In this document: positions 31,760 to 44,535 of the stretch, one piece after another
Position numbering within the stretch: position 1 is the first letter of the stretch
How the letters are laid out: every line of letters begins with the position of its first letter
NCBI RefSeq assembly: GCF_002575655.3
Contig: NC_053038.3
Coordinates: forward strand, 142,182,885-142,246,884
Length of the DNA: 64,000 nt
Reading direction: 5' to 3'
Source of the DNA: Aegilops tauschii subsp. strangulata
Lineage: Eukaryota; Streptophyta; Magnoliopsida; Poales; Poaceae
Program-made: the position numbers and the translations under genes
Notes under the pieces: generated by a model
Told to the model about the DNA's origin: nothing
The model's database searches: none
What the model saw: the letters and a program-made list of their open reading frames with translations, nothing else

Positions 31760-34700
31760 TGTGACGCCCCGAGACCGTCGCTTCAGAAGACTTCCTATTT
31801 TCGTGATCACCGCGTGTTTCTTTTGGTGCTTGCTCTTTTATTTTTGCATTGCATCATGTCATCATGCCATCATGTCACTAATCTTTGCATCAAAACTCAA
31901 CTAAATAAATTGCATGGATCTTCGATCCATTTAAATCGAGGGAATTCACATGGTGATTTCTCTTTATAACATATACTCCTAATATTTATGGAGCTATTAT
32001 AAATATTCCATTAGTTTGGAATTAACCGGAACACACTTGCAAAATAATTCCCATGCCTATTTCCACTTCAAGTTTCACCTCCAAGCTTTGCCAACAATTC
32101 TTTTCCCTCTTATCGAGACCCTTCCTAAATGTTCAACATGTTGGACACTTTGTAATCCTACTCCTTCTTCTCATCTTCTTTTCTGTTTCATCTTGCCCTT
32201 TCCATCTAAAACATCATCTAGTGCAACACCCCATCACAAGCGTCTTCCTTTCTATTCTCACCCATTTATTGCAAGTGGTATTTTTCTGTCCCAGTAAAAT
32301 GTTCACTTACTTTCTGTAAATCTTAAACCATGCCAACTACCTCTTTGTCAAATCTCATCTCTTTTAAAGTTGTTTTGGTTGGGTTAAAAAATGGCTCAAG
32401 TTTGAATTCAATTCAAACTTGAATTATTTTTCTACCTCTAAAAATTGCCAAACCAATTTATTCAAATTGTGTATATTATCAAGACTTCAGAGATATTTTC
32501 TTTTCTGAAATATTCCACCTCTAGCACCTCCTTCTTTTCTCTAAAGTTCTGGTTGAGGAAATAAAGAAAAGAAGGAAGAAAGGGAGAGAGCCCAGCCAGC
32601 CTCCCAGGCCGGCCCATCCTTCTCCGCTGCCTCCTCTCCTCCATGGCCCAAGGCCCAGCCGCGCCCTCTTAACCCTAGCCCAACCGACCCCATGGACTGA
32701 TCCCCTCTCCCCCCTTCGTTCTCCTCCTGCCGCCGCACACACACGCACGCATCGAGCAGAGCCTCGCTCGATCCCTAATCCCCTCCACTCGTCTCCCTCC
32801 TCGAGCCAGAGGAGGAGCCCCGCACCCGTTTCTCCAGCGCCGACCTCCTCCTTGCTCCCATGGCGTCGCCGCCCGTCAAGCTCCACCGCCGGTGCCCCGA
32901 GCCATCCTTCTCCGCCGTGCCTCCTCCCCTCTGCAGGCCCCCTCTCAAGGCGCCGCCTTGCCTCCATGGCCGCGGCGCCTCCCTCTGCAGCACCAGGCCG
33001 CGGCCAGATCTCCTCACCATGGCCCTCGCGAGCTTCCTCCCGTGCCGCCTCTCCTCCTGCTTCTCCTCATCGCCACCAACCCGCCTCGACCTCACCGCGG
33101 GCAGCAGCAGTTGCTGCTGCACCCTCGCGCTGCGCCCTTGTCCCGATTCCCTCCTCTGTGCGCCAAGTCCCTCGTCCGCTGCTGCTCTGCTCCGCTGCGC
33201 CGCCACCGCTCCGTCCAGCAAGCGCGCCTCCGGCTGCCGCAACCTCTGCCTCCTCCCTCCATTCGGCCTCAACCGTCGGAGACACGCCGCCTCCCCGCCA
33301 CGGCGCCGCGCCCCTGTTCGTCGTCGTTGTCACTTTGAGCCCGTGCCCACTTCTTGTCGCTGCTCGCGCACCGCCCAGCCTTGCTGCTGCCACCAGAGGC
33401 CTTTTGTCTCGCGTTGTTTTGGATCAGCAAGGATGAGACGCCAAGACCCGTACCCGGACCGTCAAGCATCGCCCCGTGGAATTTGCCAAGCACCACTTCG
33501 ACAAGTGTACCTCTACTTCGGATTCACCAAGTACCCCTTCGGATGGGCCTAGTTCGACTACATGTACCACCAAGTTCCTCTACCGTCGACCCGAACATCT
33601 ACGAACCGTGTACGTCTACCGTCGCCGTGGATCCGACAAGATCCGTGTACAACTACTACCCCTACGACACGTGAACAACCACTTCCACTTCGAACGCGTT
33701 CCGCCCCGAATGCACGCTTCGAAGGTATAACCCCGAGACGACGTCCGTGGACCGAATGCATGTGTTGTATGAGATGCTCATGTTTGCACCGTGTTCGAAA
33801 TTGTCGCTTGCGCGTTCCTTGTTTCCATGCCGCCATGCCGTGGGAACCCGGTAACCGGGAGCACCCCACCATTCTCTTGCGTGTTTCACACATCTGCACA
33901 ATTCTCCTTGCGCCGGTATCTCCTTGAGCTACCGGAACCGATATGTTGCCGTGGCATCATTTTCGTTATCGTTGCCGTGGCACCCTTTTCGTTCCACCAC
34001 GGTAACAAATGCTTCATAACTTGCTCTTGTCCACGTTTTATAAAAATTGCTTAAAACTTGCATTGTCATCCGCATCACGATAACAACATTTAAAATGTCT
34101 AAAATTGATGTTTGCATTAAATTGCTAAATGACATATGGGGATTTTCCGGTATTGTCGTTTGTTATTTCCGGCCTCATTTAAACTTGCCTAGATAGGTTG
34201 TTTAATTATGCTTCACCTCTTGCCATGGCTAATAACATTTAATATTGTTGGGTACATAAATGAGAGAGAACTAAATAATTAAATGTGGTGTTTCGTCAAT
34301 ATGCAACTCGTTGCATATTGAGCTCCACTTAATTTGTAGTGTTGTTTGTTGCACCTTGCCATGCCATGCCTCATTAAACCAGACATGCATCATACTTGTT
34401 TGTGCATCATGCCATGTGTATGTGGTGGTTGTTTACTATGGTGTTTGTTTTTTTCCGGTTTGCTTCTCCCGTTACCTTCGGTTTCGTTCCGGAGTTGTGA
34501 GGATTCGTTCGACTACGTCCGCTTGTCTTCTTCATGGACTCGTTCTTCTTCTTTGCGGGATTTCAGGCAAGATGACCACCCCTCAAAATCACTTCTATCT
34601 TTGCTTTGCTAGTTGCTCGTTCTATTGCCATGCTGCGCTACCTACCACTTGCTATTTTCATGCCTCCCAAATTGCCATGAACCTCTAACCTTTGTCACCC

Positions 34701-36180
34701 TTCCTAGCGAACCGTTGTTTGGCTATGTTACCGCTTTTGCTCAGCCCCTCTTATAGCATTGCGAGATGCAGGTGCAGATGAAGATTGCTCCATGTTGGAT
34801 TATGTTTATGTTGGGATATCACAATATCTCTTATTTAATTAATGCATCTATATACTTGGTAAAGGGTGGAAGGCTCGGCCTTATGCCTGGTGTTTTGTTC
34901 CACTCTTGCCGCCCTAGTTTCCGTCATACCGGTGTTATGTTCCTTGATTTTGCGTTCCTTACGCGGTCGGGTGATTTATGGGACCCCCTCGACAGTTCGC
35001 TTTGAATAAAACTCCTCCAGCAAGGCCCAACCTTGGTTTTACCATTTGCCTACCTAAGCCTTTTTCCCTTGGGTTCTGCAGACTCAAGGGTCATCTTTAT
35101 TTTAACCCCCCCGGGCCAGTTCTCCTTCGAGTGCGGGTCCAAACCGAGCGATGTCCGGCGCCCCCTGGGCAACCAGGGTCTATGCCAACCCGACGTCTGG
35201 CTCATCCGGTGTGCCCTGAGAACGAGATATGTGCAGCTCCTATCGGGATTTGTCGGCACAGCGGGCGGCTTTGCTGGTCTTGTTTTACCATTGTCGAAAT
35301 GTCTTGTAAACTGGGATTCCGAGACTGATCGGGTCTTTCCGGGAGAAGGTTTATCCTTCGTTGACCGTGAGAGCTTATAATGGGCTAAGTTGGGACACCC
35401 CTGCAGGGTATTATCTTTCGGAAGCCGTGCCCGTGGTTATGTGGCAGATGGGAATTTGTTAATGTCCGGTTGTAGAGAACTTGACACTTGACCTTAATTA
35501 AAACGCATCAACCGCGTGTGTAGCCGTGATGGTCTCTTCTCGGCGGAGTCCGGGAAGTGAACACGGTTCTTGTGTTATGTTTGACGTAAGTAGGAGTTCA
35601 GGATCACTTCTTGATCATTGCTAGTTCACGACCGTTCCGTTGCTTCTCTTCTCGCTCTCATTTGCGTATGTTAGCCACCATATATGCTAGTGCTTGCTGC
35701 AGCTCCACCTCATTACCCCATCCTTTCCTTTGAGTTTAAATAGTCTTGATCTCGCGGGTGTGAGATTGCTGAGTCCTCGTGACTCACAGATACTTCCAAA
35801 ACAGTTGCAGGTGCCGATGAGACCAGTGCAGGTGACGCAACTGGGCTCAAGTGGGAGCTCGATGAAGATCTTGTTCGTTGTGTTGTTTCTTTTCATGTTG
35901 ATCAGTAGTGGAGCCCAGTTGGGACGATCGGGGATCTAGCAGTTGGGTTGTCTTCTTTTATTTTGGTTCCGTAGCCGGACCTATGTGTGTATCTTGAATG
36001 ATGTATGATTCATTTATGTATTGTGTGAAGTGGCGATTGTAAGCCAACTCTTTATCCCATTCTTGTTCATTACATGGGATTGTGTGAAGATGACCCTTCT
36101 TGCGACAAAACCACAATGCGGTTATGCCTCTAAGTCGTGCCTCGACACGTGGGAGATATAGCCGCATTGTGGGTGTTACA
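31760..36180 (+). mobile_element. Array LTR 2
   Basis: This LTR is 4,421 bp. Its 5' half shares GTCACTAATC, ATATACTCCTAATATT and CTGATCCCCTCTCCCC with LTR 3. Near the 3' end it has CCCGTGG (35,431), as in LTR 1, where LTRs 3-5 read CCCGCGG. It is therefore a probable recombinant. It carries no flanking target duplication. Confidence 0.92.
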
Positions 36181-39100
36181 AGTTGGTAATCAGAGCCATC
36201 CCCGACTTAGGAGCCCCCTGCTTGATCGAATCGCTGACGTTGTTGAGTCTAGAACAAAAATGTTTTGAGTCTTAGGATTATATATATCGGAGAGTAGGAT
36301 TCTTTTACTCCTCAGTCCCTTCGTCGCTCTGGTGAGGCCTCCCGACGTAGAAGTTTTGACTCTTCTCTCCTCAAATTTCACTAAAAAAAATTTTAGGATC
36401 ACGCGGGTATCTTGGAATCGTTCCGATGGTTTTGTGACGAGAACATTGTTCTTGGTGCCTCCTGACATTTAGGGGTTGTGGCAGTGTCCCGGGGAGTTGA
36501 GCTCCGAGGTGTTGTCGTCACAATTTTATCATTGCAGTTCTGGAATACCTGAGTTTCGCCGACATCGAAATCTCTTTTATGCAGTTGTTGGTGAGATCAC
36601 CTCGACGCCACCCAGTACTGGGGCGGGAGTTCGGGAGTATTGCCATAACTTGTATAACGGATGTTTTTCGAAGGTTGAGGTAAATGATTTCTGAAGGTTT
36701 CTTGGTTATGTGTTGAAGGATGGATACAGCTGGATCTAGGTATTGTTAGTTTGGGTGATATATTTTGTGTCCCCTGTATCCCCAACACCAGATTGCATAA
36801 CCAGAAAGTTTCGGGAGTTTATAAGTGGGAATTCAAGTAGCCTTAGGATATCTTTCCGACAGACGCATGATGTGAGATTGGGGTTCGACGTCTAGTGGTC
36901 CGCCTGTACACGGTTGATTTTACAGTGGTCTCGTAGTGTCTTAAAGAGTCCATGGCTATGCCGACTCGGGGACGCTTCGTATGTCATGTGCACAGCCTTG
37001 TACATGATGGTGCTGTACGATTGAGCCCGTGTGGGCCCCACCACGAAAACTTCGGACGAAATCTCTATCATATGTTTGTTCCGGCTTATTCTGCAAGCCA
37101 AATCCTTTGTTTTGTTTTGTTTTGTGGTATTCGAGTTGCTTCGAAGTCAAATGTGAGTCCATACTTTTCCTAAACGGTGTTCTCATATTTCTATGCGGAT
37201 GATAATCCTTCTTGATCATCGAGATCGTCATGTTAATTCTTTTCCAACCGGCGTGTTTCTCTTCAAGTGCATCCAGTCATTCCAACGTTCGCAAGATCAA
37301 TTCTAAGCTTTTCTCAACGGTGTTTGTTTCATCTGCCCCAAGTTGCCTTTGTTTTCCCACCCTCCCACCCTTTTCTTTTTCAAGGACTCAGATTCTTAAC
37401 CAAGTATCCATTTTATTCACGTGAAGTCCCTTCATTCTTTTCAATCAATGTTCTTACCCGGTGGTTCTCATGAAGATGTTCTTCAAGTTTATTATTCTTC
37501 GTTCTTTTTCTTCTCCGGTGGATTCAATTCAAGCTTTGTCGATCATGTCCTTTCCTCGTTTCAAATGTTTTCTCATGCCGGTGCAACTCTTAATCATTCC
37601 CCGCTTGCTATTCAATTGTTCCGGAGTGTACAAGATATCTCAGAAGATTTGTGTCTCCATTATCAATCTGTTCAAGCTATTTTGAGGTTGTTATCTCATT
37701 AAAGCCATTTAATTCAACCGGTGTATTCTATCTTTCACGCAATCTTTCCAACGGTGTTTCTTTTGAGTGGGCCCTAACCCACAGGTCTTTTTTCCAGGAT
37801 CTTACCTGACTCTTCTAATTTTTCTGGAGTTATTCCCAAATTCTTTTCGAAGTTTGACGTAAGAATGAGTTATCATCGGTCATATTTCTTCTCCAAGATC
37901 GCTTTCAAATTCTTTTCATCGTTGGTTCAACCTTTCTAATTTTTCATCCCGGAGTATCTCAATAATTCATGGTGGTGTTTCTCATCATCATTCTCCACAT
38001 TTGAAGACCGAAGAAGAATTTCTCATGAATCTTGGTCCGTTCTCTTGAAGATTCATAGTTCTAGCTTATGCCATCCTCTCATAATTGTTTTCGATTGTGA
38101 GAATTCTTTTCATACCCATCCGGAGCATTTCAGAGTTGTTTTCATTTCTTGATCATCCAAAGGCCATCATCTCAGAACTATTCATTCAAGCTTTCAACTC
38201 TCGTTCTCCAAATCATACCGGTGCATCACTCAAATATCCTCTAATCAGTTCATGATCTCTTCGTTCTCGTGTATCTAAATTCTGTCAAGTATCTTCATTC
38301 ATTTTCTAATTCTTTCCGTTGAATTGTGCCTTTGCTACTTTCATTTTCAATTCTTACGGTGGTTCGTTCAAGATTTCTCTTCCTTCGTTATCATATCAAT
38401 TTATTCGTTGTTTCAATCCTACCGGTGGTTCGATGAAGACCTTCCCAAGTTTGCGCTATATCTATCTTAATCCTTTCTACGAGAATAAGTAGTGTGCAAA
38501 AATCCGTTGCTTGTCATCAATTTATATTGGTGAAGGATAAGCATAACATAATTCTTATCCTTGTTTCCTCCAAGTGATTTATTCTTTTCTTTCGGAGTTC
38601 GTTCATGATATCAAATTCTTGATTTCAATTGTTCATCTTTCTTTCCGGAGTTCCAAGTTTTATCGGTTATATCATCCCGAAGCTTCATCTAAATCATTGC
38701 AAGGCTTCTCCCAGAGATCTTTTCAACTTCCCATTTCGTTTGATCATTCTTTTACTACCGGAGTTCTTCATGGAGACTCTATATGGTGGTTCGTCAAGGA
38801 TTCCTTTCATTTTTCAATTGTTCTTCAAGATTTCTCTTGAAGTTATGATCCGCCAAGCTATACTCTAAAATAAACATGGTGTTCAACACATGTTTTGTTT
38901 TGAGGAGTTCAAGCATTCTTCATCTTGCATTCTGAAGTGCAATTATTATCTTTTGAGATGGTGTTATGTCATTTTTGATAATTTCCCTTCGCGTTTCATG
39001 ATTCTCAAGTTTTCAAGAGTGACATATTTAAATCCATCATTTTCTATTTCGTTCAAGAGATCTTTTCAACCAATCAATCTTTTTGTTGGAGTTATATTGG

Positions 39101-40114
39101 GTTATGTTTCACCTAAAGCCTTCCCTAAGGAATGTTGCTATTATGGTGCTTATCAATGATCCAAGTTTTCTCCTATCCTCTAGACGAGAGAAGATTTCAT
39201 CTCTTCGTTGATCTCAAGCAAGCAATTGTTTTCGTTAGTGGCAGAATTTCACCTCAAGTTTTGAGATGTTTTCCATAAGCCCACTACAAGCTTATTCTTT
39301 TCGTTGTTGGTTTTCCAACAACTCCGTCCAAACCTTCTTGGAAGGACGTTTCCCTAATTCAATTGTGGTGGAAGTTATCATTTCCTTCTCCGTTCTCTTA
39401 TTCCGACGGTCTAGCTTCAATTCTTTCGTTACGGAGGCATTGTGATGTTGCTCTTTTCGACCAATCATCTTGTTTTGTCAAGATCATGTAATTTTCTTTT
39501 CTTATCCGTTTAGCCGGAGTGTCGTGTTTTCATTCGAGTTCTCTCATATTATCAAGTTTTGCCTCCCTTTTCAACCGGGTGCGGTCTGAAATCTTTCTTA
39601 CCCCTTGTGCCATTATTTCATTAGTACCGGAGGCAGTGTGTTGTTAAACTCATCGAGTATCCTCTCATCTTGTCAAATTCATGTTCAATTCCTTCCATTT
39701 ACAGTCGGAGTGCTGCCCAAATTATATCATTCTTATTCCTTCCCTATCTTGGTTTTAACCGGAGTGGTTTAAATATCTATCGTGTCAATTAACCTCAAGG
39801 TTCACATGGTGTTCCTTGTTTCTCTTTTCTACCGGTGTGCTTTCATATTCCTTTTGATCCGTTAAGCTCTCGTTTCATATTCTTCAACCTACAAAGGTTC
39901 TCGCAATGTTCCTTGTTCCTCTTGCTGAACGGAGTGTTTTGAATTTTGTTCATCTCCATTGTGTCATTTCCTCAAGCTTTGCGACCTCTCAAGGTTCTTT
40001 GGTTTCACTCATTTGTCAAAGAAGCGATTAGTTTTACCTCTTCTCTTCCTCTTCCGTTTTTTTCCGGTGCCATCCTAGATCTCGGGACGAGATCCTCTTG
40101 TAGTGGTGGAGTGT
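36181..40114 (+). mobile_element. Array internal domain 2, non-coding
   Basis: The domain is 3,934 bp and nearly identical to domain 1. By eye I find only the A8T4 run near 36,383 and a T for C near 40,060. It shares GCAATTATTATC with domain 1 where domains 3 and 4 read GCAATTCTCTCTATC. The variants show this is the most recent duplication in the array. Confidence 0.9.
36184..36196 (+). other. Primer-binding site, array unit 2 (one-base insertion)
   Basis: TGGTAATCAGAGC, with the same extra A as in unit 1. Confidence 0.75.
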
Positions 40115-43100
40115 TGTGACGCCCCGAGACCGTCGCTTCAGAAGACTTCCTATTTTCGTGATCACCGCGTGTTTCTTTTGGTGCTTGCTCTTTTATTTTT
40201 GCATTGCATCATGTCATCATGCCATCATGTCACTAATCTTTGCATCAAAACTCAACTAAATAAATTGCATGGATCTTCGATCCATTTAAATCGAGGGAAT
40301 TCACATGGTGATTTCTCTTTATAACATATACTCCTAATATTTATGGAGCTATTATAAATATTCCATTAGTTTGGAATTAACCGGAACACACTTGCAAAAT
40401 AATTCCCATGCCTATTTCCACTTCAAGTTTCACCTCCAAGCTTTGCCAACAATTCTTTTCCCTCTTATCGAGACCCTTCCTAAATGTTCAACATGTTGGA
40501 CACTTTGTAATCCTACTCCTTCTTCTCATCTTCTTTTCTGTTTCATCTTGCCCTTTCCATCTAAAACATCATCTAGTGCAACACCCCATCACAAGCGTCT
40601 TCCTTTCTATTCTCACCCATTTATTGCAAGTGGTATTTTTCTGTCCCAGTAAAATGTTCACTTACTTTCTGTAAATCTTAAACCATGCCAACTACCTCTT
40701 TGTCAAATCTCATCTCTTTTAAAGTTGTTTTGGTTGGGTTAAAAAATGGCTCAAGTTTGAATTCAATTCAAACTTGAATTATTTTTCTACCTCTAAAAAT
40801 TGCCAAACCAATTTATTCAAATTGTGTATATTATCAAGACTTCAGAGATATTTTCTTTTCTGAAATATTCCACCTCTAGCACCTCCTTCTTTTCTCTAAA
40901 GTTCTGGTTGAGGAAATAAAGAAAAGAAGGAAGAAAGGGAGAGAGCCCAGCCAGCCTCCCAGGCCGGCCCATCCTTCTCCGCTGCCTCCTCTCCTCCATG
41001 GCCCAAGGCCCAGCCGCGCCCTCTTAACCCTAGCCCAACCGACCCCATGGACTGATCCCCTCTCCCCCCTTCGTTCTCCTCCTGCCGCCGCACACACACG
41101 CACGCATCGAGCAGAGCCTCGCTCGATCCCTAATCCCCTCCACTCGTCTCCCTCCTCGAGCCAGAGGAGGAGCCCCGCACCCGTTTCTCCAGCGCCGACC
41201 TCCTCCTTGCTCCCATGGCGTCGCCGCCCGTCAAGCTCCACCGCCGGTGCCCCGAGCCATCCTTCTCCGCCGTGCCTCCTCCCCTCTGCAGGCCCCCTCT
41301 CAAGGCGCCGCCTTGCCTCCATGGCCGCCGCGCCTCCCTCTGCAGCACCAGGCCGCGGCCAGATCTCCTCACCATGGCCCTCGCGAGCTTCCTCCCGTGC
41401 CGCCTCTCCTCCTGCTTCTCCTCGTCGCCACCAACCCGCCTCGACCTCACCGCGGGCAGCAGCAGTTGCTGCTGCACCCTCGCGCTGCGCCCTTGTCCCG
41501 ATTCCCTCCTCTGTGCGCCAAGTCCCTCGTCCGCTGCTGCTCTGCTCCGCTCCGCCGCCACCGCTCCGTCCAGCAAGCGCGCCTCCGGCTGCCGCAACCT
41601 CTGCCTCCTCCCTCCATTCGGCCTCAACCGTCGGAGACACGCCGCCTCCCCGCCACGGCGCCGCGCCCCTGTTCGTCGTCGTTGTCACTTTGAGCCCGTG
41701 CCCACTTCTTGTCGCTGCTCGCGCACCGCCCAGCCTTGCTGCTGCCACCAGAGGCCTTTTGTCTCGCGTTGTTTTGGATCAGCAAGGATGAGACGCCAAG
41801 ACCCGTACCCGGACCGTCAAGCATCGCCCCGTGGAATTTGCCAAGCACCACTTCGACAAGTGTACCTCTACTTCGGATTCACCAAGTACCCCTTCGGATG
41901 GGCCTAGTTCGACTACATGTACCACCAAGTTCCTCTACCGTCGACCCGAACATCTACGAACCGTGTACGTCTACCGTCGCCGTGGATCCGACAAGATCCG
42001 TGTACAACTACTACCCCTACGACACGTGAACAACCACTTCCACTTCGAACGCGTTCCGCCCCGAATGCACGCTTCGAAGGTATAACCCCGAGACGACGTC
42101 CGTGGACCGAATGCATGTGTTGTATGAGATGCTCATGTTTGCACCGTGTTCGAAATTGTCGCTTGCGCGTTCCTTGTTTCCATGCCGCCATGCCGTGGGA
42201 ACCCGGTAACCGGGAGCACCCCACCATTCTCTTGCGTGTTTCACACATCTGCACAATTCTCCTTGCGCCGGTATCTCCTTGAGCTACCGGAACCGATATG
42301 TTGCCGTGGCATCATTTTCGTTATCGTTGCCGTGGCACCCTTTTCGTTCCACCACGGTAACAAATGCTTCATAACTTGCTCTTGTCCACGTTTTATAAAA
42401 ATTGCTTAAAACTTGCATTGTCATCCGCATCACGATAACAACATTTAAAATGTCTAAAATTGATGTTTGCATTAAATTGCTAAATGACATATGGGGATTT
42501 TCCGGTATTGTCGTTTGTTATTTCCGGCCTCATTTAAACTTGCCTAGATAGGTTGTTTAATTATGCTTCACCTCTTGCCATGGCTAATAACATTTAATAT
42601 TGTTGGGTACATAAATGAGAGAGAACTAAATAATTAAATGTGGTGTTTCGTCAATATGCAACTCGTTGCATATTGAGCTCCACTTAATTTGTAGTGTTGT
42701 TTGTTGCACCTTGCCATGCCATGCCTCATTAAACCAAACATGCATCATACTTGTTTGTGCATCATGCCATGTGTATGTGGTGGTTGTTTACTATGGTGTT
42801 TGTTTTTTTCCGGTTTTCTTCTCCCGTTACCTTCGGTTTCGTTCCGGAGTTGTGAGGATTCGTTCGACTACGTCCGCTTGTCTTCTTCATGGACTCGTTC
42901 TTCTTCTTTGCGGGATTTCAGGCAAGATGACCACTCCTCAAAATCACTTCTATCTTTGCTTTGCTAGTTGCTCGTTCTATTGCCATGCTGCGCTACCTAC
43001 CACTTGCTATTTTCATGCCTCCCAAATTGCCATGAACCTCTAACCTTTGTCACCCTTCCTAGCGAACCGTTGTTTGGCTATGTTACCGCTTTTGCTCAGC

Positions 43101-44535
43101 CCCTCTTATAGCATTGCGAGATGCAGGTGCAGATGAAGATTGCTCCATGTTGGATTATGTTTATGTTGGGATATCACAATATCTCTTATTTAATTAATGC
43201 ATCTATATACTTGGTAAAGGGTGGAAGGCTCGGCCTTATGCCTGGTGTTTTGTTCCACTCTTGCCGCCCTAGTTTCCGTCATACCGGTGTTATGTTCCTT
43301 GATTTTGCGTTCCTTACGCGGTCGGGTGATTTATGGGACCCCCTCGACAGTTCGCTTTGAATAAAACTCCTCCAGCAAGGCCCAACCTTGGTTTTACCAT
43401 TTGCCTACCTAAGCCTTTTTCCCTTGGGTTCTGCAGACTCAAGGGTCATCTTTATTTTAACCCCCCCGGGCCAGTTCTCCTTCGAGTGCGGGTCCAAACC
43501 GAGCGATGTCCGGCGCCCCCTGGGCAACCAGGGTCTATGCCAACCCGACGTCTGGCTCATCCGGTGTGCCCTGAGAACGAGATATGTGCAGCTCCTATCG
43601 GGATTTGTCGGCACAGCGGGCGGCTTTGCTGGTCTTGTTTTACCATTGTCGAAATGTCTTGTAAACTGGGATTCCGAGACTGATCGGGTCTTTCCGGGAG
43701 AAGGTTTATCCTTCGTTGACCGTGAGAGCTTATAATGGGCTAAGTTGGGACACCCCTGCAGGGTATTATCTTTCGGAAGCCGTGCCCGCGGTTATGTGGC
43801 AGATGGGAATTTGTTAATGTCCGGTTGTAGAGAACTTGACACTTGACCTTAATTAAAACGCATCAACCGCGTGTGTAGCCGTGATGGTCTCTTCTCGGCG
43901 GAGTCCGGGAAGTGAACACGGTTCTTGTGTTATGTTTGACGTAAGTAGGAGTTCAGGATCACTTCTTGATCATTGCTAGTTCACGACCGTTCCGTTGCTT
44001 CTCTTCTCGCTCTCATTTGCGTATGTTAGCCACCATATATGCTAGTGCTTGCTGCAGCTCCACCTCATTACCCCATCCTTTCCTTTGAGTTTAAATAGTC
44101 TTGATCTCGCGGGTGTGAGATTGCTGAGTCCTCGTGACTCACAGATACTTCCAAAACAGTTGCAGGTGCCGATGAGACCAGTGCAGGTGACGCAACTGGG
44201 CTCAAGTGGGAGCTCGATGAAGATCTTGTTCGTTGTGTTGTTTCTTTTCATGTTGATCAGTAGTGGAGCCCAGTTGGGACGATCGGGGATCTAGCAGTTG
44301 GGTTGTCTTCTTTTATTTTGGTTCCGTAGCCGGACCTATGTGTGTATCTTGAATGATGTATGATTCATTTATGTATTGTGTGAAGTGGCGATTGTAAGCC
44401 AACTCTTTATCCCATTCTTGTTCATTACATGGGATTGTGTGAAGATGACCCTTCTTGCGACAAAACCACAATGCGGTTATGCCTCTAAGTCGTGCCTCGA
44501 CACGTGGGAGATATAGCCGCATTGTGGGTGTTACA
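40115..44535 (+). mobile_element. Array LTR 3
   Basis: This LTR is 4,421 bp and differs from LTR 2 at only about seven positions that I can find, such as AAACCAAAC for AAACCAGAC near 42,731 and CCACTCCTC for CCACCCCTC near 42,930. It keeps GTGCGGGTCC, as in LTRs 1 and 2, but has CCCGCGG near 43,788, as in LTRs 4 and 5. Confidence 0.92.

Noticed and set aside
28121..31969. Short conserved frames in the array internal domains (for example 28121-28339, 29066-29347, 30219-30485)
   Set aside because: All are under 95 codons, have no domain, sit among T/C-rich repeats and persist only because the units are recent copies.
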